DNA from: Phocoena phocoena
Lineage: Eukaryota > Chordata > Mammalia > Artiodactyla > Phocoenidae
Reading direction: 5' to 3'
DNA: 64,000 bases
Assembly (NCBI RefSeq): GCF_963924675.1
Contig: NC_089220.1
Span: 166,456,761-166,520,760 of the forward strand
Every line of letters begins with the position of its first letter. Position 1 is the first letter of the stretch. Of the stretch, positions 36,601 to 48,750 are shown piece after piece. Made by a program: the position numbers and the translations under genes. The notes below the pieces were generated by a model. The model did not search any database. It saw only the letters and a list, made by a program, of their open reading frames with translations, and was not told where the DNA came from.

Positions 36601-38590
36601 TCAAAAGTCTGGCAGCAGAATGGGCATTGGGTGCTGGCCCATCTGGGCTTTCTCAGGAGCCCCCCCGTCTCCAGCAGAACACTGAGAGTTGGACCTGGGG
36701 AAAGTGAGCATGTTGGGGTTTCTGATGATTTTGTTTGCTGGTCGCTGGTCGTTTGCTTGTGTTCGTGACCCTCTTCGCCTTAGTAAGATCTGTCTTGTAA
36801 TATTTCCTTCATTGTTACCCCATTTACCTAGGCCTCTCTGAGTTCATTTGTTGGTGTGTGTTTTCCGTGTGAGCAGTTGTTAGAGGACTGAGTCACCCGT
36901 GCGGTAGCCTGTGGTTGGATGTGGGCTGAGGTTATTCAGTGACTAATATCCAAGGGGAGGAGAAATTGGCTTATCGTGGGGAGGACGTCTTTTTATCCAT
37001 GCCTGTAGCAGCTTCGCTCAGAAGACCGGGGTAAAACAGAATGGTCTTTACTGGTCGTGAACACCAGGGAACATTTTAGGATCTGTGTTTGTGTGTGTGT
37101 GATTTCTTCTCTGAAAAGAAAGCTGTCTAAAATGTCCACGTGTGGAACCGGGGATTGAGATGAAGCCGGCAAACAAAGGAATCGCGTGATTGAGAGCTCA
37201 GCCAATGTGCTTTTTCCCGGCGCTAGCTGCACAGGTGATCTCCTTAAGAGAAAGTAAGTGGCTTTAATTCTTTGAGGATGAAAGAGTCTCCTAAGACCCA
37301 TTTTCAGTTTTGTCTGGTGACTTCATTGTATGGTCTGATTGAGTGGTGTGTTTACAAATCCTAGACTTGGAAGGGTGGGGTTTGAAATACAATAAACTGT
37401 ACATGACACTCCCTTCCGCAAAGAATATATATATATATATTTTTTTTAAAATGCTCCATAAAGAGACATGATTACATGAGACAGTTTCCCAAATCATTTG
37501 AAAGAAACATTTTTCATCCTAGATTTTTTTTTCCCAGAAGCCATTGTAAGTTTTTTCTCCTCCTCTTTTATATTCAAGAAACTTGTAAATGAGTAATATT
37601 GGATTTAACTTACGGTGTTTGGGGGGAAACGAAATATAGGTATGTTAGGATTCCTACCTCAGACTTCAGGTGATTAATTTGAAACTGCCCCAGATTCATT
37701 CTGGTCTTTAAGGAGGGTTAGCCAAGCAGCGTATTGAGCCGGGTGCTATGAGCAGGGCAGCGGCCTCTCAGCTGGGGCCACGGTGCAGAGGCTCTGGAAG
37801 AAACTATGCTGTTTACGAGAATTGGAGGGACTCACTCAACCAAGAGCTGGCCGTAGTTTGGGCAGTAATGGAAGGACGGAGACAATGCCCAACAAACCGA
37901 TGAACAATGAGGAATAGCCTCATTCATACGTTGCCAGTATATCTAGCGCAAATAAATGAATTTTTTCTTTGTCTGGGCCGAGGTGCAGGGAAATAAATAT
38001 CCATGTTGTGTCCTGGGGAGGTGTTAAAAGAATCTTTATTTTTGTATTTAGGTCATCTCTTTCTTGCTGTAAAATTAAATGCTTTAAAGCTCACATAAAG
38101 ACGTTAGGGTTGAAATTTTCTGGGCTAAAAGTGTCAGTGAGATAACATGTCAGATATTTTCAACTTTCTAAGAGCGATGAAATGATACAGAAGATTAGTG
38201 ACCATCAGAAGAACTGGTGGGAGAATAAAGGATTCAGGTATATTAAGGTGAATAGCAACTGTGGGCATGTGTGTGTACGTGTGTGTTTTGCTTATTTATT
38301 TTACATTTAAAGTTTAATATAAGTTTCTCCTAAAAGGTCTGACTTTGAGTAATACTATAGGAAAAACGTAGCGTGTATTTAATGTCATTTCTTTACTCGT
38401 TAGCCAAAACACAGTTAAAATACAAAACAAAACAAGACCATGCAAGTGCCTGATTCTAGGAAGATACCTCCGTAGAAAGAACACTAATACAAAGGGCTGG
38501 GATTTTTTTTACACTATGAATTATAGCATCTTAACTGTCATCCTGGTTCAGTCAGTCATGCAATGAGTATCTCATATATATAAAGTCCAC

Positions 38591-38802
38591 TTTTTTTTTT
38601 TTTTTTTGGCGGTACGCGGGCCTCTCACTGCTGTGGCCTCTCCCGTTGCGGAGCACAGGCTTCGGACGCGTAGGCTCAGCGGCCATGGCTCACGGGCCCA
38701 GCCGCTCCGCGGCATGTGGGATCTTCCCGGACCGGGTCACGAACCCATGTCCCCTGCATCGGCAGGCGGACTCTCAACCCCTGCGCCCCCAGGGAAGCCC
38801 CT
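38591..38802 (-). mobile_element. CHR SINE, full-length, antisense
   Basis: Starts with poly-T on the + strand and ends AGGGAAGCCC, the reverse of the CHR head. Flanks AAAGTCCACTTTT and AAATTCCACTTTT are a near-perfect duplication. It is one of only two SINEs in the window opposite to the gene. Confidence 0.92.
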
Positions 38803-40620
38803 AAATTCCACTTTTTATTGGAATAGCAAGTGGACTCCTTGGAAGGTCATACTGAAGACTTCCGAAAGATTCTTTCTTTCTGTCTCCCCATACCTTCTGC
38901 CTCATCCTAAGAGTGATTTGCCTTTGGTTGCTCTGTATCCTTTAGTGTATGAACCCAAGTTATCTAATTTTAAGGGTTTATTCAAGCGGTAGGTTTAAAA
39001 CATTTCCCTACTATATCATGGGAAGATGATGTCATTCTCTACTTGGGCTCCATGTAGAGCCAAGGATGAAATTATCAAGGTTCTTCTCAAAACTCAGCCT
39101 TGGAAAGTCAGTCCTGGGTTGGCAAACCAAAAGAATTTTGCCAAAGGCTTCCAACCTCTAGGTCACCCATATTGATGGAGACATTCAACCTTAGATTACC
39201 TGTTTTGGCATAGCAGAATGCTTGTATTCCCCTCCACTGTGGATAACTCAGGTGGACAGTAATTCATTCAGTGACCCTGTTGGATAATGGCAGGATTATT
39301 TTGAAGTGGACAAGGCAGGGCTGACATACAGCATTACCATCAGGTACGTAGTGTTGATTACTTATGGCTACGATCCATCCTCGTTGGCTGAGGTCCCATT
39401 CTGGCTGGTTGGTACCCGTGTGATACAGGCTGTTGGATGTTAAATGTTTTTACTATCACCTGCATTTCCCATATGAATGCACAGTGTATCTGAATTATTG
39501 TTAATTAATTGTTACATTTCTTTCTGAATTCATCTGCACAAGAAAGTCTAATGAGATTTTTCTAATAAGTTTTTTCACATGTGTTTTATTTTAAATTTTA
39601 TATAACTTCATTTCATTTAGTTATATAATGTGCCTCCTAGCCATTTCTTTTCACATCACCAAACATGTTTTTAAAAGACCTATGCAGGCATGTCTGTTGT
39701 TTTAAAAGAAATTTACTCAAATTTTTATTAATTAAAATTAACTTTACATTTTTCTTTCATTGATACTCTTTATTCTTCTAGACAGTTCTGTACTCCTAGG
39801 AATGTTGATGTCTCATTTTGCTCTCTTACCAGAAAAGGGGGGTTCTCTATGTGTTCATTTGGTTCAGGATCCCCCAAATCCAGATGAAGCCGGATGAGGA
39901 GGAAAGAGAGAACAGGGAGTAGTGACTAACCCCGTTAGGACTATTGTTCATCCTAAGTGGGTTCTAGACATTTGAAACTCTATTCTTTGCGGGGAGTGGG
40001 GATGAATAACAATAATGACAATAGTACCTGCTATTTGTTGAACCTGATTGACGTTGAGCACCATGTGACGCTTTATACACAGTGGCATCTGTTTGAATAT
40101 ATCTTTATGTGTGTTTGGGTTGATTATTGCATTGTGTGGTCTGATTGGGTGGGGAATTTGGCCAAATACGCACTGCCGGCTGAGCCAGTCCCTCTTGTAT
40201 TTTATCACCTGTGAAGCCCTGCCATGCTTACCACCGAGCCTGACCTTTCTTTTCATTGAGCCCTGCATTGAGGAAGACGGGGGGAGAGGTATTTATAGAG
40301 GATCCATGTTGATCTACTACAAAACTTTGGTTATATGGTTGCTCCAGCCATTCTGGAATGGGAATCAGGTATATTACCGCACAGTGACCTTGGGAATGCC
40401 CTCCTGGTCTATGGCCGTGAGCCCCTGAGCCTTGAGAGTGTGTGGGCTGGAGCATCGGGACTGGGCCATGTGGTGGAGCGGACACAACTGGAGGCTGACC
40501 TTGACCTCACCCTAGGTGTGACTCCCCAAGGGCTGGGAACTGGGGTGAGGGTCCCAGGGGTGAGGACAGCCTGAGGGTATCCCAAGTCCGGTTTAGAGGG
40601 GGAGAACAGACTAGTCTACT

Positions 40621-40685
40621 GTGGCGTGCGTGCGTGTGTGTGGTGCGTGTGGTGTATGGTGTGTCTGTGTGGTGTGTGTGTGTGT
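40621..40685. repeat. GT-rich imperfect repeat
   Basis: Runs of GTGTGTG, GTGCGTG and GTGTGGT units. Confidence 0.75.
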
Positions 40686-41004
40686 TGGGGAGGCAGGGGT
40701 AGTGGAGATAAAATCGTAACGTCGAGTGAGGAGCCTGCATACTCTGGGATCCCCTAGGGGCTCAGGAGCTGGTTCAGTAGTGCTTGGATAACGTACCCCT
40801 CAAAGGGCTCCTTTTGGTTGCTAATATTTGCATTTTGCCTGCATTTTTTTGTCAGTCGTTTCTATTATGAAATCCACCATAATGTGTAAAACTCCCCGGG
40901 TCAGGGATTCTGCATTGCTGGGTCCTTCCAGTGACAAGATGAGGAAGCCTGTGGGAGACCAGCCAGTTCATCCCCTGCATCCTCATGACCAGATGTAGGT
41001 AAGA

Positions 41005-41137
41005 ATGTATCCTCTCAAGAGCAGGAAGTTCCCCTCCAGGGCGGGAACTTATGGGCTTGTTTAGAGCTGTGTCCTAGAATCATGCTTGGTTCTTAGCAAG
41101 TGCTTGGTAAATATTGTTTACTAAGTGAATGAATTTA
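41005..41137 (+). mobile_element. L2 LINE 3' end
   Basis: CCAGGGCGGGAACTTATGGG, AATCATGCTTGGTTCTTAGC, AAGTGCTTGGTAAATATTGT and AGTGAATGAATT are typical of the sense L2 3' terminus. Confidence 0.65.
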
Positions 41138-41611
41138 TAAGGTAAGGAATCGATATGTGTTCAGGGCATTGGGCTCTGTTTCCTTTTCAACCTTCTTCTT
41201 GTTGCCTCTTCTATGTCTTCTCTCACCCACACTACGGGTCTGTCAGCTACTTATCTTGACTTTCGTCCATTTGAGCCCACCTCCTCTCTCCTCACGCCCC
41301 TACCTCACCCACCCTCCAATCATTTATACCCTCCTTGTCTGTCACATCTCTGAGAAGTCCAAATGGAAATGTGGCTTCTGTGATAGCACAAATCAAACTA
41401 GAAGACAGAGCTTGGGAGGTGCCACTGGCTGTCCGTCCCCTCCCTTGTAGCCGTTTGGAGAATCTCAGTGAGCATGACCCTCCTGGGCTTTTGTCAAAAC
41501 AAAAAGTACCACCTATTCACATCCTGAATTCATTTGTATTTTTGATTCTGCCCCTTGCTAAATAAAACAGTGCGCCTGCAAATTAGTTTCCTCTTTTGCC
41601 ATTAACTTGCT

Positions 41612-42010
41612 TCCTTTTTTTAAAATTAAGATCTAATTGACATATAACATTATATTAGTTTCAGAGGTACAACATAATGGTTCGATAGATGCATATATTG
41701 TGAAAAAATGACCACACTAAGTCTAGTTGACATCCATCACCGCATAGTTAACAATTGTTTTCTTGTGATGAGAACTTTTAAAATCTACTCTCTTAACTTT
41801 CAAATACAATACAGTATTATTAACTATAGTCACCATGCTGGACCTTACATCCGCAGGACTTAAATGTATTTTATAACTGCAAGTTTGTATCTTTTGACCA
41901 TCTTCACCCATTTCACACACATACCCCCAGCCCCCCGGGCACCCACCTCCTGCGTCTGGCAGCCACCGATCTGTTTTCTGTATCTATGATTCTTGAGTTA
42001 TTGATTCTTT
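41612..42010 (-). mobile_element. L1M-type 3' fragment, antisense
   Basis: AATTGACATATAACATTATA, TAGTTTCAGAGGTACAACAT, ACTATAGTCACCATGCTGGA and CCACCGATCTGTTTTCTGTA match an older antisense L1 3' end. Confidence 0.75.
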
Positions 42011-42622
42011 AGTCATTGTTTCTTCTAAAGGAGAGCTAGTGGGAGAGTCCTAACTCTCCTGAACTGGGTGGTAATGAAACAGCCCAGAAATCACTGCTGC
42101 CTGGGCAAGTACTGCGGGGCTTATGACGACCTCTCCCAGCATGCTCACCATCGTCACGTGGCAGCCCCAGAGCGGGTACTGTTAGCATTCTTCCTCCCCG
42201 CCATGCCTGGGGTTCCCTTCCCTCTTCTATCTCTTGCCATCCCTACTATGCATTTGCCTCCAATTGCACTCATCTCCTGAATCATTATTTCCTCCTGACC
42301 TCTCAGATCTTGTTTCTCATAGTAAGGCATCAGCAAATGAGTAAAACTTCCCTCCAGACTTTTCCCATGCATCTCCTTTCTCTCTCTGGCCATGTCCCTG
42401 TATTGTATCAGCTTGAAAAGATGCGAAAGATGCTTACTATCTACTTTCCAGGGCCTCCACTCGAAAAATGTACCCAAGCTGAGCTTTAGGAGACAGTTTA
42501 GCCCTTTTGGTACATTAGACCCACATAGTTTCTTAGTGTCTCTAAGAAGCTATGACCTCAGTATTTAAACCACTGCACTGTTTTTTCCCTCAGACCCCAC
42601 AATGTTGAGCTCTACATCAGGT

Positions 42623-42881
42623 ATATTCATTTCCGGTGATTGCTCTGACAAACTACCACAAACTTAGTAGCTTAAGACACCACAAATTTGTTATTTCCCA
42701 GTTGTGGAGATCAGAAATACAGAATGGTTTCACCGGCCGATGCCAAGGTGTTGGCAGTGCCACACTGCCTCCGAAGACTCTAGGGGAGAATCCCGTTCTT
42801 TGCCTTTTCCAGCTGCTGGGGGCTGCGGCATTCCTTGGCTCATGGCTCTCTGCTCCATCTTCAGAGTCGGCAGTGTAGCCT
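42623..42881 (+). mobile_element. MaLR-type LTR, left part, split by the provirus
   Basis: ACAAACTACCACAAACTTAG, CAAGGTGTTGGCAGTGCCAC, CTCTAGGGGAGAATCCCG and TTGGCTCATGGCTCTCTGC follow the same LTR type as 12211-12669. It stops at the provirus LTR start and resumes at 48751. Confidence 0.7.
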
Positions 42882-43336
42882 TGTAATAGGGAAGAACCTT
42901 TTGTGTTCTATTACAAGCTAGCTAATCACTAAAGGGATGTTGCCTATAAGCTTAAATTACACATAATGGCCCATCTCTGGGACCCCTGACTCCCAGGTAA
43001 TAAGCATTAAGTTAAAATAATTTTTTTTAGCTCACAAGAAACGTCTTGACCAGACCCAGCTGTGAATGACTGCAGGGAGAATGAAATTAACACCTCCCCC
43101 TCTGGAGGCTGACCGGAAGCAGGAAGTGTTTGACTTTACTCCCTCCCCTTTTAGTATAAAAGGAGCCTGAGTCCTGACTCAGGCAAGATGGTTGTTTGGT
43201 GGGGGTGAGTGTGTGTACGTTGTCTTCTCGGACTGCTGGCTTTCCGAATAAAGTCGCCAGTCCTCACCCCGACACCTCATCTCTTGATTAATTGGCCTGG
43301 CGTGGGGCGAGCAGTATGAGCTTGGACTCAGTAACA
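42882..43336 (+). mobile_element. endogenous retrovirus 5' LTR
   Basis: A 455-bp LTR starting TGTAATAGGGAAG and ending GTAACA. It is repeated at 48306-48750 with, by eye, roughly one substitution per ten bases plus small indels. A TATA box (TATAAAA, 43155-43161) and a poly(A) signal (AATAAA, 43247-43252) are in the expected order. A stretch TGGGGGAGCCATCC at about 43341, a few bases past the end, occupies the primer-binding-site position and is similar to the tRNA-Pro class. Confidence 0.9.
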
Positions 43337-43779
43337 AATTTGGGGGAGCCATCCAGCAGCCTTGCTGCTCCTGGCCAGCCGGCCCCGGTTGGGGAATTTC
43401 CCGGTAAGGCCCTAGCAGCTGCCGGGTCCACTTGTCCTGAGGATCTTCCCTTCAAAGTTCTTCGAAGCAGCACCGGCTGCCCCAGCACTTGGCAGTTGGA
43501 GCAAGGAATGGACATCTGGGAGCCGACAGTTTGCATGCAATAGGGTAAGTCGCTCCAGTGTGTACAGCCGGGAACTGTGCTTCCTCTCTTCGTTTGGGGC
43601 CTTTTCTCCGGAATAAGCCAATTTGTTCTGTATTTGAGTGGGATACCCTGTTGGAGAGAGGCAGGAGTTGTTGGGCTTCTACCCTACGTGTCAACTGGTT
43701 TGTTTGTTTCTTTGGATGCTAGCATGTGTGTGGTGCCTTTTGTGTTTTGTTTGTCTTGAATTTCTATCTTTAAGAATGG

Positions 43780-43991
43780 GGGTGCTTCCCTGGTGGCGCA
43801 GTGGTTGAGAGTCCGCCTGCCGATGCAGGGGACGCGCGTTTGTGCCCCGGTCCGGGAGGATCCCGCGTGCCGCGGAGCGGCTGCGCCCGTGAGCCATGGC
43901 CGCTGAGCCTGCGCGTCCGGAGCCTGTGCTCCAGCAACGGGAGAGGCCACAGCAGCGGGAGGCCCGCGTAGCGCAAAAAAAAAAAAAAAAA
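43780..43991 (+). mobile_element. CHR SINE inside the provirus
   Basis: A full CHR body with the altered head GGTGCTTCCCTGG and a pure A tail. I could not find a convincing target duplication. It is younger than the provirus leader it interrupts. Confidence 0.9.
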
Positions 43992-45167
43992 GGGGAATGT
44001 TTCAACTATTCCTAAAGAATGTTCTCTGAGGTGCATTTTGGGTAAGGGATCTGATTACAGCTCTGAAGCCATGTGTCAGAGGAAGATGATATTTTGTTAC
44101 AATAGTGTGTAGCCACAGTACCTGTTAGGATCTCTACAGGGGGGTTAGGCAGGGTTATCTTGGGGCCCTGTGCACCATGTACTGTTACCCTTGCTGTGTT
44201 ACTTACGTCATTTATGGTCTCCTGTGTCGATGGTATATGTAAAAACCCAAGACCAAACTTGAGGGTTTATTTAGGATTTTCTGTGTGTTCTTTGGGTTTT
44301 GGGTTTCATTTTGTTTGGTGCCGTTTCTCCGTTTACAGCCGAATCAGTTTTGTGATACTTTAAACTTTTACTGATGTCAAATGGAGAAAAGTAAAAGGGA
44401 AAAAAACCCTGTCTGCTCTTGTCCAAGAGTGGGACATTCCGAGGAAGAGAACGTTTCCACTTGGGTTCGTAAAATCACCAAAAGCTACAAATAGAAATAA
44501 GTCTTTTCCATAAATATTACTAAAAAGGGTTTAGCCATCTGTACAGGTGACCTTGATTTGTCCCATCTGCCAGAAACCCCGTCTGCATCCAATCTTTTGT
44601 AACTGATGCGTTTTACATTGTTGTACTTGATTCATGGCTAAAATTTTGGAATGGGAACTATGACATCCCTGTGTGTGTTTGTACGTGTGTTATAGATGTG
44701 TGGCATCGCCAGAAATTTGTAAAAGAGCTCTATTTAATTGGCTTAAAGGAAATTAAGTGCTTAAGTGAATACTCAAATATAAAAGAAACTGTCCAGAATG
44801 AGTTTCAGGCTCACGTCATCTAGGAAATTCAGTATTGAATTAATATCTGGTGTTAAAGTTAGCTTAAGCTTGTTGGTTTGATACAGGTATGTCATTAGAG
44901 TCATCAACATTAGGTATAATACTTCATTGTACCTGGATTTACTAGAAATCAAGTAAGACCTTATTATTCCTGTTAAAAAGTTTGTCAGCAAGAAAAATAA
45001 TGTGACAAAGCTTTTAAGTAAATAAAGGTAAATGAAGAGTTTTGGTTAAACTCTATGGGAATAATGTTCTGGAAACGTCTGTCTGGAATAGTCTCTCCAG
45101 ATTTTCGTACCTTGAAACTAAACTTAGTTCTAAGGTAAGATTGAACTTAATTAAGAAAATAAATCTT

Positions 45168-45358
45168 GGGGCTTCCCTGGTGGCGCAGTGGTTGAGAGTC
45201 CGCCTGCCGACGCAGGGGACGCGGGTTCATGCCCCGGTCCGGGAAGATCCCACATGCTGAGGAGCAGCCAGGCCCATGAGCCATGGCCGCTGAGCCTGTG
45301 CGTCCGGAGCCTGTGCGCCACAACAGTGAGAGGCCCGCGTATTGCAAAATAAATAAAT
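45168..45358 (+). mobile_element. CHR SINE with internal deletion, inside the provirus
   Basis: A standard head and B box, but the segment between CCTGTGCGCC and ACAACAGTGAG lacks about 20 bases present in the other copies. The tail is AAAT repeats. Flanks AAATAAATCTTG and AAATAAATATTG form a duplication with one mismatch. Confidence 0.9.
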
Positions 45359-46259
45359 AAATAAATATTGAAGGTAAAGTGGTACAAAATCTGAATTTGG
45401 TTCTCTAAGAGGACAAAGCTTTCTTAAAATATTGAACTCCTTTTAGTAATAGATCATGAGTTTTTGTTTAAGTGACCTGTATTTGCCATTGGGATCTTCT
45501 ATCGCTGGTTAAAACTTTTGATATTTTTGACAGATGTCCCAAAGATCAAGTTCTAAGTGGGATTCATTTGACCTCTGGCTAACGTTGGGGTTTTCTGGAG
45601 GGTCTCTGGAACACCTCAAATTACTTGTTTTCTCCCCATCTCAGAGAGAGGAATATTAAACTAATTGGGCTTATTTGGTGTGATGAATTGCGTGGGAGGC
45701 ATTGTCAAATGGGTGGTGATAAAACTTCTTAGGTTGTACTGTATGGGTAAATGTTGTTAACATATATATTCCAGAAATTATATGGAACTCCTAAAATTCC
45801 GGCACATCCTGGTAAGTGATATCAGTCATAACTTTAGTAATTACCGTATTGTCATAGCCGCAGCAGTGGTCACTTTTCTGTTCAGTTGCACTGCAATCCC
45901 AGCTGGTTGATGCCAAGGCAAAAAGGCATCCTTTTCACGGCTAGATGATCAGTTGCTATCTATAGTTTTACAGTGGCTTTTGAATGACACTCCAGCTATT
46001 TTGTGAAGAAACAAGCCAGAATAATGAAATCCTTTATGTGCAAGCATTTGTACTATTCCCAGCTTTCGAAAATAAGGAAGGGAATGAGAGGACATGTTGC
46101 TTCAGACCTTAACTCCTCTGGCTGAGCTGGCTGTCCCATCCGCTCCGGCCGTTATGTCAGTATATCCAACCCTTACACCACCTTCTATTCCTATCCAGGC
46201 CTAGTTCCTGACGCTGGGGCCCAGGACTTCCCTCCTTATAGGATCAATTAGAAAAAGCT

Positions 46260-46385
46260 GGGAATTCCCTGGCGGTCCAGTGGTTAAGGACTCGGCACTT
46301 TCACTGCAGTAGCCAGGGTTAAATCCTTGGTCGGGGAACTAAGATGCCACAAGCTGTGCAGTGCGGCCAAAAGAACAAAACAAAA
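46260..46385 (+). mobile_element. short tRNA-derived SINE (CHR-2-like) inside the provirus
   Basis: GGGAATTCCCTGGCGGTCCA, TTGGTCGGGGAACTAAGATG and GTGCGGCCAAAAGAAC with an A/C-rich tail. It sits directly upstream of the gag-like remnant. Confidence 0.85.
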
Positions 46386-46675
46386 CAATCCTGTGCTAGT
46401 TTCTGGGGCACAGGGACTTGGTCTGGAATCGCCATCTAAGACCCAACAGGGCACCGAATTTGGGCCTGGAGCCACTTCTGCGACAGGGGTATTTTCCTTA
46501 CGCCATTATCTCATGGGGGACCTAAATGGAAATGACCAGCGGCTGGGTTTCTCAAACTTGTTTAGTTGGAAAGATTGCAGCCCTCCTTATAGAGAGGATG
46601 CTCTACACCTGAAGCCCACTTGCCAGCACCCACAGCTGAACCAAATGGGGACCCCGGTGAGGGAAGAAGGCCCTT

Positions 46676-47145
46676 ATGAGAGCACTGCTCATTAGTGCGT
46701 CTTGGCAGGGCCTTGAAAGGGGAAACCAAGGCAAAAGGGTTGGAACAAAATTCAAGAAATGCAGCAAAACAAATGAAGACGCCTCTGAATTTTTGGAAAG
46801 GATTTATCAGGCCTACACACATCATACTAATGCAGATCCCGAGGCCCCTGCAAATATTAGAATGGTAAATTTGACCTTTTGGGGCAAAGTGCCTCCGATT
46901 TCAGGAGAACACTGCAAAAATTAGATGGTACATTTGGAATGAACCCATCTCAATTGGTAGATGTTGCTTTTAAAGTGTTGAGGGAACAACAACAGAAGAA
47001 AGATACAAAACGGAATGCCACTTTTTTGGCAGTGGCGTTGGCTTCCTGGAAGGCAGGTAACCCGGAGAGGTAGGCCACAACCGGGGAAGGAACAATACGC
47101 TTGTTGTGAGGGGTAACATCGCTGGAAAACAGATTGCCCTCTGCT
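46676..47145 (+). pseudogene. ERV gag remnant (capsid region and degenerate zinc knuckle)
   Basis: Two adjoining plus-strand frames (46676-46921 and 46879-47070) together resemble the C-terminal capsid part of a gammaretroviral Gag. That includes a major-homology-like segment and a charged segment rich in Gln, Lys and Arg. A shift near 46900 puts the halves in different frames, and a stop ends each one. Just downstream, about 47093-47145, a Cys-Cys-His-Cys-like arrangement resembles a nucleocapsid knuckle but has an in-frame stop and altered spacing. In life the protein would form the virus core; here it is a fossil that cannot be made as one product. The family assignment rests on residue pattern alone. 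Confidence 0.7.
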
Positions 47146-48305
47146 GAGACAGAAGAACAGTAGAAGATGAGAGCCTCTCCTGGTAGACAGGATGCTCTGA
47201 GTGAAGAGACCCAGGGACTCCCTTGGCCTTGAGACACCCAGCTCCCCACAGGAGCCAGGGGAGAACTTGACGCTGGGGCGATGACCTGATTGACCTTCTG
47301 ACAGGCCTCACCCTGAAGGTTTTCAGCACAATAGCGTGACATCTGAGTCCCGCCAGAACATGCTTTAAGCCAACAGCTGGTACTTATGAACATCCCAGAA
47401 AAGGAGACCAAGCCCTTGCCCCCAGAGTCTTCAAAATAACCCAGAGACTGCTGTCAGACCTCCCAGGTAGGGACTCGACACAGAGGAACCTGCCCCACCG
47501 AGGACCGACAAATATTTACTCAAAGGCCTTGAGCCTCAGGAAATCTCAGATACCTGCTAGTGTTTTGTGTGGACACCTTTTCAGGATCGGTGGAAGCATA
47601 TCCCACCTGGACAGAAACTCTCTGAAGGGGTTAAAGCCCTCCTTAGCGAAATCATCCCCTGACTTGGATGAAGGCATTAAAACTGCATTCATCCTAGAGA
47701 CGGCAATCAACAGGAAAAACCAAGAAAATGAATCATATATCAGAAAGGAACGTTGCTGAAACGTCAGGAGACATTTAACTTGGGATAACCTTGCTAGTTG
47801 CCATGCCGTGGATCAGTGGCTCCCAGAAGCAGGCTTAAATTAAACACCTTTAAAACATTGTATGGTACTCCATTGCAGGTGTGTGCCCAGGCAGGAGAAT
47901 CTATAAACGCTAAAAGACCTAGCGGTTGCCAATTACATTAAAACTTTGGGCTCTATACTGACCTCTGCTCCTGAGTTTGACTCCAACAGGTCTGCCCATC
48001 CAGCTGAAGTAGATGGGAATTCCATGGCAGCTGGAGAAGGGGCCACCAATTTCTTTAATTGTGTCCAAATAAATAGCACAGGAATTTATGTGTATTAGGA
48101 ACTGGAACCAAAACCCCAAGTTCGATTATGAATTAGACAACAAAGTGCTAATAGGTTTCATCGGGTTCAAATAGTTGTAGATAAACAAAGGCTGACAAGA
48201 TTCTAAGGAATATTCATCACCTCCGTTCAACAGGAAGTAACCAGCCAGAGTGGTCTTCCTCCCTTTTCCCACAAGATTGTGGAATGGACATTGACAATGA
48301 GGAAT

Positions 48306-48750
48306 TATTATAGGGAAGAACCTTTTGTGTTCTATTACAAGTTAGTCACTAAAGGGATATTGCCTATAAGCTTAAAATATACATAATGGCCCATCTCTGG
48401 GAACCCTGACTCCCAGGTAGTGAGCATTAAGCTAAAATACCTTTGTTTAGCTCACAGGAAACATCCTGACCAGGCCCACCTGTGATTCCTTTCTGCAGGG
48501 AGAAAGAAGTTAACACCTCCCCTCTGGAGGCTGACCGGAAGCAGGAAATGTTTGACTTCACTCCCTCCCCTTTTAGTATAAAAGAAGCCTGAATTCTAAC
48601 TCGGGCAAGATGATTCTTTGGGGAATGAGTCCACCATCTTCTCGGTCTGCTGGCTTTCCAAATAAAGTCACTCTTCGTGCCTCAACACCTCATGTCTCGA
48701 TTTATTGGCCTGTTGTGGGGGCGAGCAGTGTGAGCTTGGACTCCGTAACA
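48306..48750 (+). mobile_element. endogenous retrovirus 3' LTR
   Basis: A 445-bp partner of the 5' LTR. TATAAAA is at 48577-48583 and AATAAA at 48661-48666. The opening TG has decayed to TA; the end GTAACA is kept. The upstream purine tract is weak (AATGAGGAA). Confidence 0.9.

Larger units (their letters stand above)
42882..48750 (+). mobile_element. defective gammaretrovirus-like provirus (ERV1 class)
   Basis: Two LTRs in direct orientation bracket about 5 kb of internal DNA. Only a broken gag-like segment is recognisable. Three younger SINEs (43780, 45168, 46260) lie within it. The stretch 47160-48305 probably includes further eroded provirus sequence, but I see no intact pol or env. It lies inside a KIAA1217 intron in the same orientation as the gene and inside an older LTR. 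It has no coding capacity as read. Confidence 0.88.

Noticed and set aside
43155..43252. TATA box and AATAAA as a promoter and terminator of a host gene
   Set aside because: They lie in the retroviral LTR in the standard order and recur in the second LTR. They are provirus signals, not evidence of a separate host gene.
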